Below are positions 36,796-47,572 of a stretch of DNA of 64,000 bases, in pieces. A model generated the notes under the pieces. That model saw only the letters and a list, made by a program, of their open reading frames with translations, made no database searches and was not told the DNA's origin. Each line of letters begins with the position of its first letter. Positions within the stretch are counted from its first letter, which is position 1. Source of the stretch: Camillea tinctor (lineage: Eukaryota > Ascomycota > Sordariomycetes > Xylariales > Xylariaceae); assembly GCA_022578605.1 (NCBI GenBank), contig MU394085.1, positions 335,142 through 399,141 on the forward strand. Direction: 5' to 3'. Both the position numbers and the translations under genes were made by a program.

Positions 36796-38533
36796 TATGG
36801 GATATGTCTTGTAATGTTTGAAATTGGATAGAAGAGTGAAAGAGATGAATTGATATTAGATTGCTTTAATCAGCGTACCTCTAGAATAAGATAATAATGA
36901 AGCATATAGGTATTGCCCTCGACAGAATTCATGCTCAGACTGCCCAATTTATATATTTGACAAGGAATAGAACCTTGAGCCTCATTTGTGGACCCGGGAC
37001 CAAGCCGCCTCCTACCTCGGCAGTATGTGGGAACCCACTGATAAAAAAAAATCTACCACACCCCGGACCGGCCGGTGTTGGCCGGAGGTCAGCAAGGTCA
37101 TGGTTTATTTTCATTGCCTAGCACAGCGAACCTTTGCCACTCTGGGGACAACGGCAGCGAACCTATCAACGTTTCAAGCCATGACATATAGCGTAGTATC
37201 CCATATAGAAAGATCCGGTTTATAAATGTAGATCGGGGCCGAAATCATAGGTATTGATATATGATAGGTCCAAGTAGAAGATATTTCATGGCTAATAGTC
37301 ATCACATACATATCAAACCCACCATACGTATCCCTGATGATCTTGCTCCTATGTACCCCTTAACTAAGTAGATGTATAGGCACATTTCACAAAGTTATAT
37401 CGCATTATAGACATAAACACCGACTCCTTACCATTAAATAAATAACAATGATTTCTATCTTATGTACCTATATCGAAGCTTTGTTACCAAATGGTGTTTT
37501 ACGACCTCCTTCATTGTAAAGTTAATGTATGTTGCTTACACAGCATAGTTGGAGTATGATGAAGGTAATATATCTTGGTTCATCTCGTGCCTACCTAGAT
37601 ACATAATGAGTAACGATAGTATTCCGATCATGATTCCAAAACTGTGGATTTAGGTAATCAAATAGATCATAGAACCCTTTATTCGTGGTGGCATATAGCA
37701 GAGGACACTCGGAATGTAACTCTAATATCGTTGACTACATATCAAACTTGCATTTCCATGGAGCTCGGAGAGAGTGACTAGATGGTGTCAACCTGCTAAC
37801 ATAGATACAGAGTGAATGAGGGGTTCATCTCCCATTGAAAGCACTACAGAGAAATTTACATGATAATAAGAATATTCTTGTAACATTTTGTCCCTCTAAG
37901 ACCTGTTTGAAAAAGTCAACAAATAGTTCCATATCTCGACGAACCAATAAAATTATGCCAGTCAGGTCTGTTTCGGTAAAACTACTGAATGCTACCGTCG
38001 ATCCCGATTCCACTCCGGATTACGCAGCGCGCCGATGCTTCGTAAGCCGGGCGGGCTATTATTCCCACGGCAATATGCTCCTTCGCTCTCGCGTCTTTCG
38101 GGTCCGAAGGAAAGGGGATGAGCTAAACTTGGAAAGGAGAATTCTGCTCCTAGTCTCCGAATTTGGGTTACATGCCATGCGGGATGATTAAGACCAGCCC
38201 GTAATCGTGATCCCGTTTCATCGCTACGCTGTCTGGTAGGTATGCTAGAGCTTGATGAAGGGTGGGTATATTCGATTGGAGACAGTAAAAAAAAGAAAAG
38301 CATCGTTATTGCGTTACATCAAATCTATATCTCAAAAAAAAAAAAAACATCATCCATCTGCTTATTCAGAGGCTGTTTACTTCCTAACCTCTTACCCCTT
38401 ACCCCTTTCTTACTTGACTACTTGACTACTTGCCAATGCTCCATATATTGTAGAACATCGTTCGGCCATTACCGACACAAGATAGAAAAAAAAGAAAATG
38501 ATAGTCAATAAACTAAAATAAAATAAAGAATTC
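36796..38533. other. AT-rich spacer
   Basis: Between CoA-transferase and flavin oxidase genes. Homopolymer A and pyrimidine tracts, no gene seen. Confidence 0.5.
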
Positions 38534-40071
38534 TCATAGCAAGTCCCTCAGCTCCGTCCTCGGCCAGACCTTATTCCTAGCCGTGTCGATGATCTCGCGG
38601 TCCCAAGCCCACCTAGCAGCCAGGTCGGGCGCTAGCGCGCCCTCAAGCATCTGCGCGACGTAATCCCCGATGATGGGCATGAACTTCCACCCGTGGAACG
38701 AGCCACAGGTCGCGATGTACAGTCCCGCGGCAGCCGGGTGCGGCGAGATGATGAAGTCCTGGCTCGGCGTGACCGCGTCCCTGTTTTGTTTTTTGTCAGC
38801 TTGTATTAACTCGCCCTTCCCCCTTTTTAATGATAGGTTTCTTCTACGTGGCCACGGGGATGTACCAATCTCGCGAGGGAGCAAGAGAAAAGATATAGGT
38901 GTATGTATAGGCCGACGAAGAGCAAGACAAAGAGACTTCCTTACCAGCAAATCCGATACTGCTCCAGCTCCCACCGCTCCCCAATCTCCCCAAACGTCGC
39001 CTTATTCGCGTACTTCACGTCCTCCTTGAGCTTCTCCGGCACCTCCCACTGCGCGTAATCGTTCTTCAGCGGCGGGGCCGAGATCCGCGCGCCCCCGGGC
39101 GTCGTCTGCGTGTTCCTGAATATGCACTGGCCCCACCACTTGAGCTGCCTGTTCTCGTTCGGCGGCAAGCTGCCGTTGCTCGCGCCCCTCTCGGGGGGGT
39201 TCTCCTGAATGCACACCGGCATGTCCGCGAACCTCGCCGCCGTCTGCTCGTCCAGCGTCGTCAGCCCCGTCGTCACGCCCGCAGCCACGATCCTCCCGCC
39301 GGCGGCCAGGTCCGCGCGCCCGGTGCTCTCAGCCGCCCGCTGGAGCAGCAGCGGCGTGAACGCGCCCGTCGCGAGCACCGTGTGTTCCGCCGTGATCACA
39401 TCGCCATCCCGCGTCCGCACGCCCACGGCCCTATCCCCCTCCACCACCAGCCCCTCCACCTCCGCGCCCACATACCGCACGCCCATCTCCACCGCCCTCG
39501 CAATAGCGCCCTCCAGCGCGCCCTTCGCGTCCGCCCACCCGCTCGACCGGTTAACCAGCACGGTCTGCACCGTGCCGTAATCCGCGTGCTCGAACAAGCC
39601 GCCGTACTCCCTCCTAGCCTCTTGCACGGGCACCTCCCTGAGCACGCCGTCGCGCTCCCTCCCCAGCTTCTCGAAGTTCCGCATGACCCTCTGCGCGAAG
39701 CTCTCGCCGTGCCTGCCTTTGCCCCCGCCGTCCGCGCCCTCCATGCGCTCGCCGTTGCTGATCCAGTAGATCCCCGTTTCGCGGTAGTACGGCCTCCAGG
39801 CCGGGTCGGCGCGCCAGGCGTCCTGGGCCGCGAGCGCGAGCGCGCAGTACGTCGGGTCCGCGTAGTCGGCGCGGACGACTTTGTTCCAGTCCCAAGAGGC
39901 AGCGACGCGGGGGGTGGTGGAGGCGAGCGGGTGGCGGTCGATGAGGGTTACGTCGGCGCGGGGTCCGTGGCGGGCTTTCAGGTGCAGGGCGGTTGAGACG
40001 CCGAAGGCGCCGGCGCCGACGATGAGGTAGGACGGGGTTGGGGTTGGGGCAGGGTCTAGGGTAGATGTCAT
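38534..40071 (-). CDS. FAD-dependent amine oxidase, amadoriase/sarcosine-oxidase type
   Basis: Two exons, 40071-38945 and 38780-38534, give 457 residues; the 164-bp intron is the longest in this gene set apart from that in RAV2. The start was set at MTSTLDPAPTPTP, just before the dinucleotide-binding motif YLIVGAGAFG (Gly19-Gly24). The splice joins YRICW to DAVTPSQDF, so Cys375 sits where amadoriases and monomeric sarcosine oxidase attach FAD covalently. The C-terminal GSFHGWKFMPIIGDYV is characteristic of fructosyl-amine oxidases. Such enzymes oxidise C-N bonds of fructosyl amino acids or N-methyl amino acids and release peroxide. They are often peroxisomal, yet no SKL-like C-terminus is present here (ELRDLL). 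The exact substrate is not readable from sequence. Confidence 0.87.
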
Positions 40072-40818
40072 GATGGTGGGATGTGGATCAAATGATGGAA
40101 TGGGTGCGGAGTAAAGGTGAGAGAGTGGGGAGAGAGGGGACCAGGAGGTAGGTTTATTGGAGTTGAGGTAAATTGTATGTAATAGTATACAGTGTAAGTC
40201 AGTATAGCACCTGAGGGTAAACAAGGTCAGCGATAAGTTTCTAAGTATCCTCAAGACTTATCTCGGACATCAGATATCCTGTGATTAACGTTGATGGATA
40301 TTCTATTTTTCCTTGAGGCTGGTTATTCGTTGCATTTAGATTACGTTGTTTGGCTTAGCGTATATGTTCTTCTTCCCCCTCCCTCCCCCTTCTCCCCCTC
40401 ACGAGCTTCTTTCGTAGATCACAAGCAAACGACTTCGCAGCGTTGCAACGACCTTCTTCCCCTCAAAAGACCTTCTCCACCTTCCCGGCATCCGCTGCAT
40501 GCCGAGATTATGAACCCTGAGCTTACATATACACAAGTTACGGCATTTCCCCGGATCCGCGTAATGTTGTTTGTTTAGCATGTTTTCCTAAACTTCTATA
40601 TATCAGGTGTTTCTTGCAGACTAGGTAAATAAGCACAGATCGAGAGTTCAGATCGTCTAGAGTTGCCCCCAAGTAGGGAATTACCATTCCGAGTTAGCCT
40701 CACCAATGTGAGCGTCTAAGCCCGCTGATCCATACTATCCTCGCCGCTAAGACCGTCCATGAGGTTCTAGACACGGCAAAACCGCCGACAAGTACTCCCG
40801 CCCATAGCTGACTCCGTC
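40072..40818. other. Intergenic region
   Basis: Upstream side of the flavin oxidase gene and downstream side of the F-box-like gene. A pyrimidine tract lies at 40370-40410. Nothing else. Confidence 0.5.
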
Positions 40819-41952
40819 CTAGGCCAAAGGCCGTACAATTTGCCGTATCATCGTCTCGTTTTTCATTGTCTTCGTTATCTCCACCACTCCACTGCCGCTC
40901 AGGTCCTCTTCTCTCTTCGGGATAGTGACTACGGTGATAGACCCCGTTGTAACTTGATTCGCAGCCTTCGGTGTGCGAATCGGTATGCCAAGGCTTTCTG
41001 CCTTCTGGCGCTCATGTTCCAGTCGAGCACATGTCTCTTTACTATTGGGCAGACCTAGGAACTCGAGTTCGAGCTTGGTCCCGTCCCGAAGGACAAGTGC
41101 CTTGCTGTTGTTCACGTCGGAAAGCTCCATTTTGATGGACGGTGGGTTCCCGGATCCGCAATGCGAGCGGCTTGTCAGTTGCTGATAGACGGCGCTGTCG
41201 ATGTGAAAAAGCGTGTTCGTCTGGTAATCGTCCACCAATTTTCGCGCCTCGTCCCGCTGCAGATCCTGAAGTGGGACCTCGCGCGGGCAGGCCGCATACA
41301 CAAGATCGTAATAAGAAGGATCCGAGTGCGGCCACGCAAAGAATTTCATGGTCACAATCTTAAGGGACTCGAAATGAGGGAGTTCCGTCTTTAACCGCTG
41401 AACCTCGGCCGCATGCCATTTAACCACACTGGGTGGTACCTCCAATGTCCGCAGCGACTTACAACCCATCACTGTGTGCCACAGCATAGAGTGCGCCCCT
41501 GGAGCATCATCACTCTGCAAACCCCGCCCAAAATCCACGTGAATGATACTCACATGACGAACAAGAGCTCGGTACTCCGGTCTCAACCTTCTCATGTCTC
41601 GGACAAACATGTCAACTGACTCAAAGGTATGAATATTCCGCGACCAGAAGATGGGCGCCGTCTCTGCGTGAAGCCGCCGGTTGACCTGCAATAACCCGAG
41701 CTGCCGTTTGGCACAATCGCATGTGCATGACAAGTGGCGCCATCCGGACCAGTGCCAACTGATTCCTCTCCTCACAAACGGCGGAATCTCAGGCCGGTCA
41801 GAGCTGCGCTGCGAGCGCTCACAGAGGGCGTCGTGGCGCTTAGTTACCCTCGACGGCTGGACGAGGGCGAACTCATAGATGATATCGCGGATTTCTCTGG
41901 GAAGGTCTAGGAAGACGGTAGGTCGTCGGTCTTGATCCGTCGATAACGCCAT
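40819..41952 (-). CDS. F-box-like fungal protein
   Basis: Single exon of 377 residues from MALSTDQDRRP; an upstream in-frame ATG at 42000 would add 16 hydrophobic residues and is less likely. Residues 14-30 (FLDLPREIRDIIYEFAL) carry the LP-EIR--IY pattern of a large ascomycete family related to F-box proteins (often annotated 2EXR or F-box-like). These may act as adaptors of SCF ubiquitin ligases. A CxC-rich patch (SCTCDCAKRQLGLLQVNRRLHAE) precedes the LLQVNR--H-E motif typical of the same family. The remainder is variable. Target protein unknown. Confidence 0.75.
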   Translation of the reverse strand: MALSTDQDRRPTVFLDLPREIRDIIYEFALVQPSRVTKRHDALCERSQRSSDRPEIPPFVRRGISWHWSGWRHLSCTCDCAKRQLGLLQVNRRLHAETAPIFWSRNIHTFESVDMFVRDMRRLRPEYRALVRHVSIIHVDFGRGLQSDDAPGAHSMLWHTVMGCKSLRTLEVPPSVVKWHAAEVQRLKTELPHFESLKIVTMKFFAWPHSDPSYYDLVYAACPREVPLQDLQRDEARKLVDDYQTNTLFHIDSAVYQQLTSRSHCGSGNPPSIKMELSDVNNSKALVLRDGTKLELEFLGLPNSKETCARLEHERQKAESLGIPIRTPKAANQVTTGSITVVTIPKREEDLSGSGVVEITKTMKNETMIRQIVRPLA

Positions 41953-42882
41953 TGTATATAAATATATAGTGATGATGCCGATCACTTGTTGGATGTACAA
42001 AATCCAGGAACGTGTATTCTAAGAATTATGTCTTAAAAGGGATAGGTAAGATGATTGTATCGTCGTGAGGTAGACTAGTGAAAAGTACCTAGATACCTAG
42101 ATAGAGGTTCTTCCTTTTCTTCTTTTGATCGTTTACTCTATCGATTTTCAGAAGATGCGAGAGTGATATATATATATATAGTGAAATGAAGTAAGAAGAA
42201 AAAATAAGATTTGCTACCGCTCTTAAAGACAAGACGTGGAGGAGGTATATACTTATGGCAGCCCCTAACTATGATTATATCTCGAAGCTGAATGGTCTGC
42301 ATTGTGTCAGCAGCCCATGAACACTGCCCCGAATGATTGGTCCATAAGTGACATATGGGTGGGGATACCCCGGCTGCCCAGGCGGCAGAAGACTCTGTTG
42401 GTAAGCCCAAAAGAAAGGAGCAGCCGCCACAGTCAATGGAGAGGTATCAGCCGTTCCCCATACAGCGGTTATGAGTCGTCGCGAACAGGACCAGCAATCA
42501 AGTAATCCTCACCTCGCATCTAGACTAAAGGGACGCTTATCTCGCTAAAAAAAAATTGTCAAGTAAGGGGGCCGAGCGAGAGGGCCGAGCGCTGCGGGTA
42601 TTAACTCATTCGGAATTGGATTCCCTGATTATGATTATGCCTGAACAAAAAAGAAGCCCTGCCTAAATTAAACGTCAAGATAACCCATGTGTATGGGTGT
42701 GGGTGTGTGGGTGTGTAGTTGTAGTCATAATTATGTATGTCTCGGCCGTATAGCCGTAGGGATATCAAGTGAAGTGGTTTGTCGTCATAGTGTAAGTTGT
42801 ACAGCCAAAAGGCCAAAAGAGCTGCCCCCATACGATACGCATACACTTGTCTGACGGTGGCATCCAATAAGTTCATCTGGTT
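41953..42882. other. Intergenic region
   Basis: TATA-rich leader near 42160-42180 (ATATATATAT) and GT-rich runs near 42690-42715. No gene. Confidence 0.5.
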
Positions 42883-43536
42883 TCAGCGCAGTTTGATAGA
42901 CACTTCTAGACAACTCATCATCCTAACTCTCTCGTCCGGTTGGCCTCCAAACGCCTCCTCACCCTCAACTACAATGTCGTCTACAGTGCCAACGCTGCCG
43001 GTGCGGAGCTGCACTACGCAATCGGGCTGGTTTTGGAAGAACAAAGCCACTTCGGTCACTTTCTGAATGGCCCGTCCGGTGCCTAGGACTAACACCTCGC
43101 CGGCATCTTCCAGACCGATGCCGGTAGTGTTACCATTCCTAGACTGATGCTGAATGGCACGCACGCGATCCTCGAGAGAGGCACTCTTGCTAGTAGCGAG
43201 CTTGTGCGTAAAAGCCTTGCTAGAAGAGGAGGCCTGACGGAGATACCTGTCTAGCTGCTTGCGTACACGAGTCGTCACGGACCTGAATGGAGTCTTGGCG
43301 GTCACGTATATACGACGAGCTGAGGAGGTAGACGAGGCCCGTGAGGGTATGGGGCGTCTACGAATTGTGGTGCCTGGGTCGGAGGCTTAGTGACAGACAT
43401 GGCTTAGGGGTTATGAATTACGGAATTAGGAATGGGGAAAAGGGAATGGGTAAATGGGGCACACACACACACCTAACCTACCTTTGGGAATGGGGGGTAA
43501 CTTGGTAACATGGGAGTTTTCCACTACTTCAGACAT
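42883..43536 (-). CDS. POP7: RNase P/MRP protein subunit Pop7 (Rpp20), Alba family
   Basis: Two exons, 43536-43482 and 43373-42883, give 181 residues. The start is hidden in a 55-nt first exon: MSEVVENSHVTKLPPIPK. The splice (AAAG|GTAGGT to CCCAG|GC) joins it to GTTIRRRPIPSR, restoring the KLPP-PKG...-RP pattern that opens fungal Pop7. The Alba-like domain follows: IYVTAKTPFRSVTTRVRKQLD, then VLVLGTGRAIQKVTEVALFF. Pop7 binds the P3 domain of RNase P and RNase MRP RNAs as a partner of Pop6 and acts in tRNA 5' processing and rRNA maturation. The 108-bp intron contains a CA/GT dinucleotide repeat. Without this splice the ORF would lack an ATG. Confidence 0.88.
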
Positions 43537-46500
43537 TGTAATGTCGACAGTGCTGTTGAGGATTATGATTGTTTAGAGATGTGTGGGTTTTTTTTTAGTT
43601 TATTTAGTTCATGCTGCAGGGAAAGAAATCCGAGCAAGTTAATGAAGTGGAAAAAAGGGGGGAAAGGGGGGAGGAAAGACCAGGGAAAAAAAAAAGACAA
43701 GGAAAAAAAAAAGATAAACAAAAGGGAAAGGAAGTCGTCGAAAATCTAGTGTACATGCAAGAAATCCTGCAGCCTTATCGAATAAATTTAAAAATTCCCT
43801 GTCAAGCCTGTATGACGTGGGGCTTCAGAACACTACTGGAGACAGCTGAGAGAACAAGTACCGTCCCGCGCTAGAACGAAACTAGCGCGTCTATGTACAC
43901 CTCAACCTACTGCCTAGATGTATGTACATACCTAACCTACCCTACCCAAGTAGCCTAACCTAGGTCTGTTACCGACCCGGCCAGGTGGGTGGGGCCTGTC
44001 TTTTGCACTACGCATACGTAGTGTAGTTGCATGTAACAAGAATTTCATCACTCTACGCAGCTACGGTACCATCGTGCATTATCTACCTGCTTAATGCAGA
44101 TAGCTTGCGATTGCTACACAGAGCAACGGCATTTAAGCTTTCTGCTGCGTATTAGTGGAGTTCTTGTTAGACAATCTTGCCAGATCTGGACCACTGAAAA
44201 TAAACTCGTGGATACATAGAATGCAAGCACTCCAAGTACGACAGTAAATCATTACGACTACTACAGGGTATATTGGTACACGCCGTATGTATAGTTTCAC
44301 CCTGTAGGTCTTGTCTCGCAGACCCTCTACCATATGGGCGTTCGATAGTACTAAATAGCTCGCCTAGACTAAAGATGAAGATATTAAGACATTTGTAGAA
44401 ATTCATGCTACCTATGGTCAAAGAGTTTTATTACACCACCTTCCGCCCGAACCAATAGGACCATGGCCGGGTCTTGTCGTCGGGACGTTTTACTATATCA
44501 AAAGAAGCAATAACTACTTACCCCTGTACGGATTAAGCAGAACCTGTCAAGCCTGTCATCTACCTATATGGAGCAGCAATATGATTTTCGTTTTAAGCAT
44601 GCCAATCTTATAAATGAAACAGACTAGACTCATACGGGCGAGCACATCAACTATAACGAATTGCGTCCCGCTGCAGGTTATTACATCCGGACCAGAGTAT
44701 TCATTACCATTTCCCAAAGTTGACATAAACATACGTACGACTATTCCTGCTCATATTTCCCAGTCCAGAATAACTGCCGATGTAAATTGTAGTATGTAGT
44801 ATTCGACATTTGCTTCAATGCGTTGAGCTTTGATACCTAGGCGTGGGGGGAATGGTGTATAACCTGGTAATGGGACCCCTAACAAGAAGAATAGGGGTTG
44901 ACCCCATCAAGTCAAATGTGGGTGCACTCCGATTCGTCTCTGACCCTAGAAACGAAATACACACAGGATGCATATCTAGCGGCGTATAACCCGAGAGCTT
45001 TCACCGTTTTCGGATCTCGCTCCCGACACAAATAGCTAGTTATTCAACATCCTCGCATCAGCTCAGACCGACATATTTCAGGTGTGGGCAGCATAAAGAA
45101 TGAACTTTCTACCCGAATGAAGAGGATGGATGAGGAGAAAAAGGCGGAAATGCTCCGTCTAGTATCTGGCCTACGGAATACGGAAAAGAAATAGAAAGAG
45201 AAAGAAACGAAAATATCTTAATGAGTTGTTTCTTCTTGCCTATTCTCTTCTTTTGGATTAGCCGTGGCACAGCATAGTGCTCTCCATGCATAGATCTTAT
45301 ACACGTACTCAGTAATGGATGAGTTATGCGGGAAAAGTTCCCATGTCTCTCTTATGCAGAACTTTTTTTCAAAGAAGAAAAAAAAGTCCGACGTTCCCCG
45401 ACCCTCTTTATTCGGTGAAGCAAAATTCCTTCGGGGAAAAAAGATATCGCCTGATTCATGCTTGTATTTAGAAACATCCGTCCTCCTGCCTGCGGAACTT
45501 TTCCTACCCAAGAGGAGTAGTACAATGACTTTGCATAGGAGCATCCCGATAGACAGCAACATGAAGACTTTCACACACGCCATTTTTATTTCCCGCTAGG
45601 AATCCAGCGATCTACTTAGTGCTCTAGTCAATAATCTATGTATGGATCATCCCGTTTCTTTTTTTTCTCACCATCACGCATAACTAGGTCAGGTAGAAAT
45701 CTATCCCTAGTTCTTATAGACGACCAATAATAGCCTTCCTCGTGTGTGTAGATGATCTTTTTTTTCAATCAGCTAAACGCGTCTACGCTGTCAGCTAAGG
45801 TGTTAGTATCCCGGACTAAGATGTTAGTTCGGACTTGGGTCTGGGGAAATACTAGGTGTGTTACTAAGGCACGATCTTGCTAAAATCTCACATGCAACAT
45901 GTCCAGCAGTTATTCGTAGCTTGGTCATCTATGTGTACTATATATCAGTCTGCTATACTACACTTCGTTTGATCGACCCACGTATAATACTTCAGCCTGG
46001 TATAGAGATATATTCTCTACCGCTCTTTCCTCCTGTGGGATTGGCAATGAATCCAACTGGGGCATTAGAGGATACAACTGCAGAAATATAGAGAAAAATG
46101 ACAGGTCGACAAAGTTCCGTAGACGCTTCAAACGCCAATGCGACATTTTCCTGATTTTATAGCATATAGGAAGATCACATGTATTGGGGAAGTACAAACG
46201 CCAAGTGGGAGAGCTCGTAATCGTCCTCACCACGGCCTTGGGGTTGATAAACTGAACAAGACATCAAGATATGTCAAGAGAGTTAAGGTATGCCAAGTGA
46301 AGTAGGCGCTGGGGAGTATGTAGTATCATGGTCATAGAGTACGGAGTACGAGGTGGTATTACATGCGTACTGACTTCCAAAAAATCAGGTTATTAATCGA
46401 GCCTATACCAGGTAACTCGAACATGGATACTGTGTACCCCTAAAGTTCCATTGAGCCTATAGGGGATGACCCCCTCTAAGGCACACTCAAGGCTCTGGGC

Positions 46501-47572
46501 ACAACGGGATATATTGCCGTGCTATGGAGCTATTCGTGTGTGTGTGTGTGTAAGAGAGAGAGAGAAGGATAATGATGAAACCCAAAAAGGGACTAAATAC
46601 TAGAGCCTGCTGAGTCATTCTAACGTAACAGAGCCGTTCCTGCACAGCTAAACCCCTTCACCCAGACACAAGTCTTCTCTACCTCGTAGTGTATAGAGAA
46701 TTCATTTGTATAAATATATGCCAGTGTCACAAAGCATCTCGTGTAGTTTGAGGCTGTAACGTAGTCGTGTGAATAACCAGAAATTGCAGCTGCATACGAT
46801 ACCTTGACTTGAAACATGGGAATACATGAACCTTCTTCCTATGTTCTAGAAGTGCATATCATCATGTATGTCATGATCCTTCGCTATGCAGTCTGCCTTC
46901 TGACAGGTTGAAAATATACTTATCATAGGAACCCAGGAACAACTTATATACCTAGGTAATCACGTTGTGCGAAGAACTAAACTATATAACTGCAACTACG
47001 TGCGTTACCGTTCCATATCCAAAGAAACTGTTTTCTTGATACTAAAGAGGAACGTACTTCCATGTAACTTATGATATATTAGCAATATTCTTTAGTTAAA
47101 ACAAGTAGTCATCATCAGACCTTGCGAAGAGACGAAGGTGAAGATGTGATAGAACCCTTATATCCAACAAAAATGTTAGAATTCTACTTTGATTCTTGCA
47201 CATTACCGCTAACAGTACTTACGAATGATTCTTTGCAAATAAATGTCAGCCAATTGCCTCATATACCACAGTGTTTCCAGGCTCTATTAACCTAGTAGAT
47301 ACACCTTTAAAAAAAGTGGTTGCTCTAATACAGTGCGTTTGTAGTATATAATCCCACGTGCTTTTCGTCTCATTGTATCTCGGTGACTGCTGGCTTTATA
47401 GAGCGGCTATCTATTATTTCTTCCGGGAGTGATGATGCTATTTCCACTAAGCCAAGAGCACATTATAGGTAGACCATATTACACCATGCACAGTTAGAAA
47501 GCGATAATCAAATAAAACTCATATTTAATTCTGCGGGAAAGAAAGCTCACTGATACTACCTAACTTGAATAA
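43537..47572. other. 4 kb gene-poor AT-rich spacer
   Basis: The largest gene-free stretch. It has poly-purine runs (43630-43740), TA-rich tracts and a GT/AG microsatellite at 46535-46566. An ORF on the minus strand at 45218-45583 begins with a hydrophobic segment (MACVKVFMLLSIGMLLCKVI) but has no codon bias. A decayed repeat is possible; no transposon domain is seen. Confidence 0.5.
46535..46566. repeat. GT/AG compound microsatellite
   Basis: A run of GT dinucleotides passes into a run of AG dinucleotides. Length polymorphism between strains is likely. Confidence 0.85.

Noticed and set aside
39382..39996. 204-codon ORF antisense to the amine oxidase
   Set aside because: His/Arg-rich GC shadow of the real exon.
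45218..45583. 121-codon minus-strand ORF with a hydrophobic N-terminus
   Set aside because: No codon bias, poly-Phe from a T-run, no recognisable motif; treated as chance.
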